Assembly (NCBI RefSeq): GCF_004785645.1
Contig: NZ_SRPE01000003.1
Coordinates: 62,001 to 126,000, forward strand
From: Empedobacter tilapiae
GTDB lineage: Bacteria; Bacteroidota; Bacteroidia; Flavobacteriales; Weeksellaceae
Direction of reading: 5' to 3'
Length of the DNA stretch: 64,000 nt
Shown here: positions 50,731 through 58,679 of the stretch, in pieces
Layout: each line of letters opens with the position of its first letter
Numbering within the stretch: the stretch's first letter is position 1
Position numbers and translations under genes: made by a program
The notes under the pieces: generated by a model
Database searches by the model: none
What the model saw: the letters and a program-made list of their open reading frames with translations, nothing else
What the model was told of the DNA's origin: nothing

Positions 50731-53529
50731 ATGAGAACAATTTTACTATCTATTTTTTGGATGATAATTTCTTCTTTTATGTTTGCACAAAAGAATAATT
50801 ATGCGCAATATGTAAATCCTTTTATTGGAACAGGTGGTCATGGACATACCTTTCCTGGAGCGACTTTACCTTATGGAATGGTTCAACTTTCACCAGATAC
50901 TCGCATTGATGGAAGTTGGGACGGCTGTAGCGGTTATCATTATTCAGATGATTTTATTTACGGTTTTTCGCATACGCATCTTAATGGAACAGGAGTTTCT
51001 GATTATGGTGATATTATGTTGATGCCAACGTTTAATCAGAAAGGATTTAATCAAGCGGATTATGGTTCTAAATTTTCGCATAAAAATGAAAAAGCAACAG
51101 CAGGATATTACCAAGTTTTGTTGGATAAATACAATATAAATGTTCGATTAACAACGACAACTCGCGTTGGCTTGCATGAATATACTTTTAATAAAGCTGG
51201 TGATGCAAATATCATTTTAGATCTTAATCATCGTGATAAATTGGTAGACGGAGAAGTGAAAATTGTAGACGCTAAAACACTTTATGTATACAGAAATTCG
51301 GAAGAGTGGGCGAAGAATCAAAAGATTTTTGCCAAAATAGAATTTAATGTTCCGTTGAAATTAACTTCTTCAAAAGACGGAAATATTGAATCTAAAACAT
51401 TCAAAGGAAATGAAATTGCCTTGGCTTTTGGAAAAAAAGTAAAGAAAGGCGAGAAAATTTTGTTGAAAGTAACCTTGTCAACAACTGGATACAATGGAAC
51501 GGATGTTAATAGCAAAGAATTAACAACTTTTGATTTCTCAAAAACGAAAGCCGCTGCTGAAAAAACTTGGAACAAAGAATTATCAAAGATTGAAGTAAAA
51601 TCTTCAGAGAAAAATAAGCTAACAATTTTTTATACAGCAATGTATCACACGATGATGCAACCAAATATTTCGCAAGATTTGAATGGAGATTATCGTGGAA
51701 TGGACGATCAAATTCATTTGGCAAATAACTTCGATTACTATTCAGTTTTTTCACTTTGGGATACTTTTCGTGCTGCGCATCCTTTGTATACGTTGATTGA
51801 GAAGAGAAGAACGATCGATTTTATTAACACATTTATCAAACATTACGAACAAGGCGGACGTTTGCCAGTTTGGGAATTAGCGAGCAACGAAACCGATTGT
51901 ATGATTGGTTATCACTCGGTGTCTGTGATTGCAGATGCGATGGTCAAAGTTTTCAAAGGCTTTGATTATGAGAAAGCTTATGAAGCGGCAAAACATTCGG
52001 CAATGTTAGATCATTTGGGATTGAAAGCCTACAAACAGAATGGATTTATTTCGATTGATGATGAACACGAGTCAGTTTCAAAAACGTTAGAATATGCATA
52101 CGATGATTGGTGTATTGCGCAAATGGCATTGATTTTAAATAAACAAGACGATTATAATTACTTCATTGAGCGTTCTCAATATTGGAAAAATTTATTCAAT
52201 CATGAGACAAAATTTATTCAGCCAAAGAAAAATGGAGGTTGGCTAAAGCCTTTTGATCCTCGTGAAGTTAATAACAATTACACAGAAGCAAATGGTTGGC
52301 AATACACATTTTTCGCTCCACAAGATATTAATGGAATGATTAATATTTATGGTGGAAAAGATGGTTTTGAGGCAAAATTGGATGAATTATTTAATGCGCC
52401 ATCAGAAACAACAGGTCGTGAACAAGTGGATGTTACGGGACTTATTGGGCAATACGCGCAAGGAAATGAGCCGAGTCATCACGTAGCTTTTTTGTACAAT
52501 TACATTGATAAACCTGAAAAAACGAAAGAATTGGTTCATAAAATTTTGGACGAACATTATAAAAATTCACCAGACGGATTAATTGGTAATGAAGATTGCG
52601 GACAGATGAGTGCGTGGTATGTTTTAGCTTCGATGGGAATTTATAGCGTTACGCCAGGTTCTGGAATGTGGACGACGGTTGAGCCGTATTTTGATGAAAT
52701 CACGATTAATTTAGAAGATGGAACGAAGCGTGTAATCACGAAAAATAATTATAAAGAAAATCAATTTTTAGGATTTGAATTCTTGAAAGATAGAGAGATT
52801 AAGACTATTTCTGAAAGTGAAAAAATTGTAACAGTTCCAGTTTTGGTTGCTGAAGACAGATCATTTCAAAATAAAATGAATGTTGAAGTAAAATCTTCTG
52901 AACCTAATGCAAAAATTTATGTTTCGGTGAATGGTAAAAAAGCTGAAATTTATAAAAAGCCAATTTCAATAAAAGAAACAACTACAATTTCTTCTTTCAT
53001 AGAAGTGAATGGAAAGAAAAGTAAAACGATTTCTGGAACGTTTACAAAGAAACCAAATGATTATACAATTCAGTTGAATTCTACTTATACACCACAATAT
53101 CATGCAGGTGGTCCACAAGGTTTATTGGACGGAATTGTTGGTGATAGCAATTGGAAAAAAGGAGATTGGCAAGGCTATTATGATCAAAATTTTGAAGCAA
53201 TTATTGATATGAAAAAAGCAAAATCTGTTTCTTCGGTTGTCATGAATTTCTTGCAAGATTCTCGTTCTTGGATTGTGTTACCGACAAAATTAGAAGTCTA
53301 TACTTCACAAGATAATCAAAACTTTAAATTGGTTGGAATGTTAGAAAAACAAGTTGATGCATTTGATAATAATATTTTTTCTGATCAATGGAAAGTTCAG
53401 TTCAAAGCAGAAAAAGCACGTTATATTAAAGTAAAAGCAACAAATTATGGTGCATTTCCAAAAGGTCATTTAGCAGAACCTTTTCAAGGGAAATCCTATA
53501 TTTTCGTTGATGAAATAACAATCAAATAA
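50731..53529 (+). CDS. GH92 family alpha-mannosidase with C-terminal discoidin-like domain
   Basis: 932 residues. A signal peptide ends FMFAQ. The GH92 start is unmistakable: YVNPFIGTGGHGHTFPGATL, then PYGMVQLSPDTR and FSHTHLNGTGVSDYGD. The catalytic helical toroid domain covers about 260-700 (WDTFRAAHPLYTL, NEDCGQMSAWYVLASMGIY). A chitobiase/discoidin-like (F5/8 type C) C-terminal part lies from about 770 (LDGIVGDSNWKKGDWQGYYD). GH92 enzymes are calcium-dependent, inverting exo-mannosidases that trim high-mannose N-glycans. With the glycosylasparaginase across the shared intergenic region, it supports glycoprotein scavenging in the periplasm. Confidence 0.95.
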   Translation: MRTILLSIFWMIISSFMFAQKNNYAQYVNPFIGTGGHGHTFPGATLPYGMVQLSPDTRIDGSWDGCSGYHYSDDFIYGFSHTHLNGTGVSDYGDIMLMPTFNQKGFNQADYGSKFSHKNEKATAGYYQVLLDKYNINVRLTTTTRVGLHEYTFNKAGDANIILDLNHRDKLVDGEVKIVDAKTLYVYRNSEEWAKNQKIFAKIEFNVPLKLTSSKDGNIESKTFKGNEIALAFGKKVKKGEKILLKVTLSTTGYNGTDVNSKELTTFDFSKTKAAAEKTWNKELSKIEVKSSEKNKLTIFYTAMYHTMMQPNISQDLNGDYRGMDDQIHLANNFDYYSVFSLWDTFRAAHPLYTLIEKRRTIDFINTFIKHYEQGGRLPVWELASNETDCMIGYHSVSVIADAMVKVFKGFDYEKAYEAAKHSAMLDHLGLKAYKQNGFISIDDEHESVSKTLEYAYDDWCIAQMALILNKQDDYNYFIERSQYWKNLFNHETKFIQPKKNGGWLKPFDPREVNNNYTEANGWQYTFFAPQDINGMINIYGGKDGFEAKLDELFNAPSETTGREQVDVTGLIGQYAQGNEPSHHVAFLYNYIDKPEKTKELVHKILDEHYKNSPDGLIGNEDCGQMSAWYVLASMGIYSVTPGSGMWTTVEPYFDEITINLEDGTKRVITKNNYKENQFLGFEFLKDREIKTISESEKIVTVPVLVAEDRSFQNKMNVEVKSSEPNAKIYVSVNGKKAEIYKKPISIKETTTISSFIEVNGKKSKTISGTFTKKPNDYTIQLNSTYTPQYHAGGPQGLLDGIVGDSNWKKGDWQGYYDQNFEAIIDMKKAKSVSSVVMNFLQDSRSWIVLPTKLEVYTSQDNQNFKLVGMLEKQVDAFDNNIFSDQWKVQFKAEKARYIKVKATNYGAFPKGHLAEPFQGKSYIFVDEITIK

Positions 53530-53547
53530 GATAATTTTCAAATTTAT

Positions 53548-53584
53548 AAAAAGAGGCAAATCAATACGATTTGCCTCTTTTTTC
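53548..53584 (+). terminator. GH92 gene terminator
   Basis: AAAAAGAGGCAAATC pairs with GATTTGCCTCTTTTT around AATAC, followed by T residues. Confidence 0.88.
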
Positions 53585-53611
53585 GTAACTTTATATTCGA
53601 AATCGAAGAAA

Positions 53612-54028
53612 ATGCAAACAGAAATTTTAAACAAAACATTACAAAATCGTTCTATCAATCCGACTGCGATGAGATTGTTGGTCTTGGATAAACTGATGAA
53701 TGCAGAAGTTGCGCTGAGTTTGGCTGATCTAGAAATTGAGATGGATCAAGCAGATCGTATAACAATTTATAGAACATTGAAAACTTTCGAAGAAAATAAA
53801 TTAATTCATTCAATCGAGGACGGAACGGGTTCTATAAAATATGCGCTTTGCGAGTCGAGTTGCAAATGTACACCCGAGTTTACACATGCTCATTTTCATT
53901 GTAATAATTGCAATCAGACGTTTTGTTTGAGAAATATTCATTTGCCAGAAATCAATCTACCCAAAAATTTCGAAGTCGAACAATCTTCATTTATTCTGAA
54001 AGGAATATGTGATCAATGTAAATCCTAA
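53612..54028 (+). CDS. Fur-family transcriptional regulator (Zur-like)
   Basis: 138 residues. A winged helix (about 12-70; RITIYRTLKTFEENKLI is the Fur recognition region) is followed by a dimer/metal domain with two CxxC pairs (C97/C100 and C133/C136) for structural zinc, plus THAHFHC. It sits 59 bases before a zinc/cadmium P-type ATPase in the same direction, so zinc is the likely effector, and the protein may repress or activate the efflux gene. Zur versus Fur versus PerR is inference from context. Confidence 0.88.
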   Translation: MQTEILNKTLQNRSINPTAMRLLVLDKLMNAEVALSLADLEIEMDQADRITIYRTLKTFEENKLIHSIEDGTGSIKYALCESSCKCTPEFTHAHFHCNNCNQTFCLRNIHLPEINLPKNFEVEQSSFILKGICDQCKS

Positions 54029-54086
54029 ACTTTGCAACCAGATTGCAGCAAGAACTTTATAATTTTGAAATATAAATTTTTAAATT

Positions 54087-56021
54087 ATGTCTAAAGCTTG
54101 TTGTAGTACGTCAAATGACGAACATAAAGATACTCATGATCACAATAACGAAGGTCATGACCACGAACACAATAATAGTAAAATTTTATTAGGTGTCAGT
54201 TTAGCTATTTTCTTTGCTGGGATTTTTGTTCAATATGTTTTAAAACCAACTTGGTTTGTTGATAATCAAACTATTCGTTTGATATGGTTTGGCATTTCTT
54301 ATATTATAGTAGCATTTCCTGTTTGGGGAGAAGCCTTTAAATTAGCCAAAAAGCTAGATTTCTTCAATGAATTTTCGTTGATGGGAATTGCAACTTTAGG
54401 TGCTTTTATTATCGGCGAATATCCAGAAGGTGTAGCGGTAATGTTGTTTTATACAATTGGTGAAATGTTTCAGGAAGCGGCGGTTAATAAGGCAAAAGGA
54501 AATATTAAAGCCTTATTAGATGTTCGTCCAGATACAGCGCATGTTTTACGAAATGGTAATTTTGAAACAATAAAACCACAAGATGTTGCAATTGGAGAAA
54601 CAATTCAAGTTAAAGTTGGGGAGAAAGTTCCGTTAGATGGAATTATGATTTCAGATAAAGGAAGCTTTAATACTGCAGCTTTGACAGGAGAAAGTAAACC
54701 TTCAACGTATAAAACTGGAGAAATGGTTTTGGCAGGAATGTTAAATCTTGAAAATGTAATTGAAATTCAAACGACTAAAAAATTTGAAGATAGTTCGATT
54801 GCAAAAATCTTACAAATGGTTCAAGATGCAGCTTCTCGCAAAGCACCAACTGAATTATTTATCCGAAAATTTGCAAAAATATATACACCAATTGTTTTCT
54901 TTTTGGCAGCAGCTTTGGTGATTATTCCATACTTTTTTGTTGACAATTATGATTTCCATGATTGGTTGTACAGAGGTTTAGTATTCTTGGTTGTTTCTTG
55001 TCCTTGTGCGTTGGTTATTTCGGTTCCTTTGGGTTACTTCGGTGGAATTGGAGCGGCTTCACGTAACGGAATTTTAGTAAAAGGTTCTAACTTTTTAGAT
55101 TTAATGGCAAAAGTAAACACGGTTGTGATGGATAAAACTGGAACAATGACAGAAGGTGTTTTCGAAGTTCAAAAAATTGAAACTAATCTCCCTGAAAATG
55201 ATTTTTTAAATCTTGTTTCGGCTTTAGAAAAGCAATCTACACATCCAATCGCGAAAGCGATTGTCGCAAGTCATCCATCAGAATTGAACGCGATAGAAGT
55301 GGAAGAAATTTCTGGAAAAGGTTTGAAAGGAAAAGTTGATGGAAAAACAGTTTTAGCTGGAAATACTAAATTATTAGATCATTTCTCAATTCAGTATCCG
55401 CAAGAAATTCATGATATTGTAGAAAGTATTGTGGTGGTTGCGGTTGATGATAAATATGCTGGATATATTACGATTGCTGATAAAATAAAGAAAGATGCAC
55501 AACAAGCGATTCATAAAATGAAGGTTTTAGGTGTTTCGAAAACGATTATGTTGAGTGGAGATAAAAATACCATTACGCAAAAAGTCGCGAAAGAAGTTGG
55601 TGTTGATGAAGCTTTTGGTGGATTGTTACCAGAAGGAAAAGTAGAGAAAGTTGAAGCATTGAAAAAAGATCAAAATCAAGTGGTGGCTTTTGTTGGAGAT
55701 GGAATCAATGATGCGCCTGTTCTAGCACTTTCTGATGTCGGAATTGCGATGGGAGGTTTGGGTAGTGATGCTGCGATAGAAACTGCAGATGTTGTAATCC
55801 AAACTGATCAACCTTCTAAAATTGCAACGGCGATAAAAATTGGTCGTGAAACAAAAAAGATTGTCATACAGAATATCATTTTAGCAATGGGCGTTAAAAT
55901 TATCGTGCTTTTCCTTGGAGCCGAAGGAATTGCCAATATGTGGGAAGCTGTTTTTGCTGATGTTGGTGTTGCTTTATTAGCAATTTTGAATGCGGTAAGA
56001 ATTCAACGAATGAAATTTTAG
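54087..56021 (+). CDS. Heavy-metal P-type ATPase, Zn/Cd/Pb group
   Basis: 644 residues, P1B ATPase. The CPC metal motif is at 305-307 in VVSCPCALVI, the phosphorylated D349 is in DKTGTMTE, and GDGINDAPVLA is the hinge. The last helices carry GVKIIVLFLG and VFADVGVALLAILNA, whose Lys and Asp are typical of the Zn/Cd/Pb exporters (ZntA type). There is no N-terminal HMA domain; instead the N-terminus is CC followed by a His-rich stretch (HKDTHDHNNEGHDHEHNN). Probably exports zinc; the Zur-like gene precedes it. Confidence 0.94.
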   Translation: MSKACCSTSNDEHKDTHDHNNEGHDHEHNNSKILLGVSLAIFFAGIFVQYVLKPTWFVDNQTIRLIWFGISYIIVAFPVWGEAFKLAKKLDFFNEFSLMGIATLGAFIIGEYPEGVAVMLFYTIGEMFQEAAVNKAKGNIKALLDVRPDTAHVLRNGNFETIKPQDVAIGETIQVKVGEKVPLDGIMISDKGSFNTAALTGESKPSTYKTGEMVLAGMLNLENVIEIQTTKKFEDSSIAKILQMVQDAASRKAPTELFIRKFAKIYTPIVFFLAAALVIIPYFFVDNYDFHDWLYRGLVFLVVSCPCALVISVPLGYFGGIGAASRNGILVKGSNFLDLMAKVNTVVMDKTGTMTEGVFEVQKIETNLPENDFLNLVSALEKQSTHPIAKAIVASHPSELNAIEVEEISGKGLKGKVDGKTVLAGNTKLLDHFSIQYPQEIHDIVESIVVVAVDDKYAGYITIADKIKKDAQQAIHKMKVLGVSKTIMLSGDKNTITQKVAKEVGVDEAFGGLLPEGKVEKVEALKKDQNQVVAFVGDGINDAPVLALSDVGIAMGGLGSDAAIETADVVIQTDQPSKIATAIKIGRETKKIVIQNIILAMGVKIIVLFLGAEGIANMWEAVFADVGVALLAILNAVRIQRMKF

Positions 56022-56025
56022 ATAA

Positions 56026-56060
56026 AAAATTAAGCGATCAATTGATCGCTTATTTTTTTA
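56026..56060. terminator. Shared terminator between the P-type ATPase and the phosphatase
   Basis: A 22-bp perfect palindrome (56032-56053, TAAGCGATCAA/TTGATCGCTTA) with A and T runs on both sides. The genes are convergent, and the phosphatase stop is inside the right arm. Confidence 0.85.
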
Positions 56061-56805
56061 TGTATAAATCTTTCATCAAATCTAAATCAACCTTCAAAAT
56101 ATCAGTTAAATAATTTTCGACTGAACCAAAATTCTTATTAATCGCTTCATAAGAACTTGCTAAATATTCAGGTAAAACATCAATTAGATATTTATAATTT
56201 GGATCGATTTTTAAGATGTGTGCATATTTTTGTTCTAAAAAGATATTAGAAGCCAAATAATCATCCATAATTGTATCTAAATCGACTTTCAAAGCAGATA
56301 AAATCATTGCTGTTGCAAATCCAGTTCGATCTTTTCCAGCTGTACAATGAAATAAAATTGGCGTTCTATTTTTGTGTTGAATAATATCAAAAAAGCTTTT
56401 GTATTGCGTTTGACACGTTTTATCCAAAACAAAATCCTCGTAGATTTTACACATAAATTCTTTTGGATTTGAAATTCCTGCTTTGAATTGCTTCACTAAA
56501 TTTTCGAAATGTCCAGAAGAAATATCCAAATGAACCTCATGATTGCAACTATTTGGAATGTGATCTTGATTTTTTAAACGTTCGTAAGTCGTGCGTAAAT
56601 CAATAATTGTTCGAATTGGAAAATCGTTCAAAATTTCCAAATCATCATCTGTCAAATTTGCTAAATCATCAGATCGAATTAACAATCCTTTTCTAATGAT
56701 TTCATTTTTTGTATTAATTATTCCACCTAAATCTCTGCAATTAAATCCGCCTTCAAGTGGAAGAGTTCTTTGTTCGAGCGAGATTTCGCAAAAAGTATTT
56801 TCCAT
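56050..56805 (-). CDS. Tyrosine-protein phosphatase (atypical, PTP-like)
   Basis: 251 residues. The CX5R loop is HCTAGKDRTG (C154, R160), preceded by FNCRDLGG and LLIRSDDLANLTDDD, as in the bacterial Y_phosphatase3 group related to Mycobacterium PtpB. The signature HCxxGKDR-T-G also occurs in phosphoinositide-active members, so the substrate may be phosphotyrosine or a phosphoinositide. No signal peptide, so cytosolic. It stands alone, divergent from the siderophore-interacting protein gene. Confidence 0.9.
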   Translation of the reverse strand: MENTFCEISLEQRTLPLEGGFNCRDLGGIINTKNEIIRKGLLIRSDDLANLTDDDLEILNDFPIRTIIDLRTTYERLKNQDHIPNSCNHEVHLDISSGHFENLVKQFKAGISNPKEFMCKIYEDFVLDKTCQTQYKSFFDIIQHKNRTPILFHCTAGKDRTGFATAMILSALKVDLDTIMDDYLASNIFLEQKYAHILKIDPNYKYLIDVLPEYLASSYEAINKNFGSVENYLTDILKVDLDLMKDLYIKK

Positions 56806-56944
56806 TTTCTGTTCGTTTTTTAGGTTATTTTTTCGATATGTAAAAGTTAAGGTTAATTATTTAGTTATCATATTAAAATCATATTAAAAAAAGTATAACT
56901 TTTATTTTAACATTTTATTATTTTTATTCAATCTAAATTTATTT

Positions 56945-56976
56945 TATATTCGCCTAGAATTAGAATAAATCTAAAT
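56945..56976 (+). promoter_or_regulatory. Promoter and candidate Fur-like operator of the siderophore-interacting protein gene
   Basis: TATATTCG (56945-56952) with TTA 18 bases upstream resembles the Bacteroidota promoter. The inverted repeat TTAGA-ATAAA-TCTAA (56960-56974, imperfectly extending to 56959-56976) covers the expected transcription start. AT-rich TTAGA/TCTAA half-sites are what one would expect for a flavobacterial Fur box, and the gene product handles iron. Short AT-rich repeats arise by chance, so this is a candidate only. Confidence 0.4.
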
Positions 56977-56982
56977 AATCTA

Positions 56983-57825
56983 ATGGGAGATAAAGTGAAA
57001 ATAGCGAAGGAGAAGTTCATCTTAAAAAAGAAAGAGTTTGTGACACCACATCTTATTCGCGTTCATTTGGAGAATGATGATGTTTCTTTTTTTAAGGATA
57101 CAACGTTGGGCGGAACATGTAAATTACTTTTTCCACCGCTTGGAATTCGCGATATTCATTATGCTGAGTATGATGAAGAGAACCAAAAATGGATTTCGCC
57201 ATCAGAAAAATTTAAACCAGTTTCTCGTACCTATACGTTGCGCGATATTAATGCAAAAAACAATGTGATTGTGATTGATATTGCAAATCATGGATTGAAT
57301 GGTCCTGGATCGCGTTGGGCAAATGAGGCGAAAGTTGGAGATATGATTGGAGTTTCGATGAAGTCGAAAAAGAAAGATTTGGCTCCAAAAACAGATTTCA
57401 TTTTCTTGGCTGCAGATTTAACAGGTTTGCCCGTAATTTCGGCAATTATAGAGTCGCTTCCTGCAAAAACAAATGGGATTGTTTGTGTAGAAGTGCCAAC
57501 AGAAGATGATATTCACCAAATTGAAACGAAAGCAAATTTAGAATTTAAATGGATTGTGAATCAAAATGTAGGAAGTGGAACTGCTTTATATAGTTTGACA
57601 AAAAATCAGAAATTTCCTAAACGAAAAGACGGAAAACGATTTGCTTATGTTGCTGGAGAATCTAAATCTGTAAAAGAAATAAAATCATTTTTTAAAGATG
57701 ATTTAGAATGGAAAAAAGATGAATTTTATTGTACATCGCATTGGAAAGCTGGAAAGGCAGAGAAAAATGCATTAGAAGATTGTCACACTAAAATAGAACA
57801 AGAATTGTTGGTAAGAGTTTTCTAA
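56983..57825 (+). CDS. Siderophore-interacting protein (FAD-dependent ferric reductase)
   Basis: 280 residues, SIP family (ViuB/FhuF-unrelated flavin type). The FAD motif is SRTYTLR (81-87), followed by HGLNGPGSRWANEAKVGD (the shared pyrophosphate-binding segment) and FIFLAADLTGLPVISAII. The C-terminal part has YVAGESKSVKEIKSFF and YCTSHWKAGKAEKNAL, typical of SIPs. It releases iron from ferric siderophores in the cytoplasm by reduction. Single gene with its own promoter, terminator at 57847. Confidence 0.94.
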   Translation: MGDKVKIAKEKFILKKKEFVTPHLIRVHLENDDVSFFKDTTLGGTCKLLFPPLGIRDIHYAEYDEENQKWISPSEKFKPVSRTYTLRDINAKNNVIVIDIANHGLNGPGSRWANEAKVGDMIGVSMKSKKKDLAPKTDFIFLAADLTGLPVISAIIESLPAKTNGIVCVEVPTEDDIHQIETKANLEFKWIVNQNVGSGTALYSLTKNQKFPKRKDGKRFAYVAGESKSVKEIKSFFKDDLEWKKDEFYCTSHWKAGKAEKNALEDCHTKIEQELLVRVF

Positions 57826-57846
57826 AAACAAGAGGGATATTTAATC

Positions 57847-57881
57847 AGAAAGCTTCATCAGAAATGGTGAAGCTTTTTTTG
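57847..57881 (+). terminator. Terminator of the siderophore-interacting protein gene
   Basis: GAAAGCTTCATCA and TGGTGAAGCTTT pair (one G-T wobble) around GAAA, followed by a T run. Confidence 0.82.
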
Positions 57882-57909
57882 TTATCTTTAAATTTCTAAT
57901 TGCATTAAA

Positions 57910-58632
57910 ATGAAGTATATATTTTTGATATTATTCTCAATTTCAGTTTTTGGTCAAGAAAAATTTAAAGTAGAATATGAAAGACGGAATTTTATTAATT
58001 TGAATGATCCGAATCCAGAATCGAAAAGATTAAGACAAGAAATGTTTTCTAAACCAAAGTATATTGCACTTTCTGTCGATGCAAATCAATGTCTTTCAAA
58101 AGAAATAGAACGAATTGATAATTCTCAAGGTCCAAAATATTCGATGAAAGTGATTGGTGGTTTTAAAGATTTGGAAAGCTTTTATGATTTCGATACGAAT
58201 TCAAAAATAATTATGAGAGAAATGGATTCCAAATTGTATAATATCTCAGATTCCATTGCGACTTATAAATGGAGTATTACGCGAGAGTCCAAAAAAATAA
58301 AAGGTTATGATGTGCGAAAAGCAGTAGCTGTTGACGCTAATTTCAACATAGAAGCGTGGTATGTTCCTTTGATAAAATCAAAATGTGGTCCAGATGAATA
58401 CAATGGTTTGCCAGGATTATTATTAGAATTGAAAAAAACGTCTTTGAAAGATGAAAATCAATATACAACTTATAAGTTAGAATCAATTTTGATTGACGAT
58501 AAGCTGAAACTACAAAAACCAGCAAAAGGAAAAGTAATTTCGACATCAGAATTTGATAAAATAGAAGAAGAATATTATCAAAAAATACAAGAAAATATCA
58601 ACAAAAAAACAGGAGTTAATAAAGATGATTAA
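57910..58632 (+). CDS. GLPGLI family protein
   Basis: 240 residues. A signal peptide ends SVFGQ, and the family tag is present as NGLPGLLLELKKTS near 170-183, preceded by KCGPDEY. The GLPGLI family is confined to Bacteroidota, is exported, and often lies beside a large outer-membrane beta-barrel protein; here such a gene is convergent, 47 bases away. The function of the family is not known. The strand arrangement (convergent, not an operon) is slightly unusual. Confidence 0.9.
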   Translation: MKYIFLILFSISVFGQEKFKVEYERRNFINLNDPNPESKRLRQEMFSKPKYIALSVDANQCLSKEIERIDNSQGPKYSMKVIGGFKDLESFYDFDTNSKIIMREMDSKLYNISDSIATYKWSITRESKKIKGYDVRKAVAVDANFNIEAWYVPLIKSKCGPDEYNGLPGLLLELKKTSLKDENQYTTYKLESILIDDKLKLQKPAKGKVISTSEFDKIEEEYYQKIQENINKKTGVNKDD

Positions 58633-58670
58633 CAAAAAAACGGCTCAATTTTGAGCCGTTTTTTTGTTAC
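58630..58670. terminator. Shared palindromic terminator
   Basis: A perfect palindrome centred on TT: AACAAAAAAACGGCTCAA and its complement TTGAGCCGTTTTTTTGTT. It serves the GLPGLI gene and the convergent beta-barrel gene. Confidence 0.9.
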
Positions 58671-58679
58671 ATTATTTTA

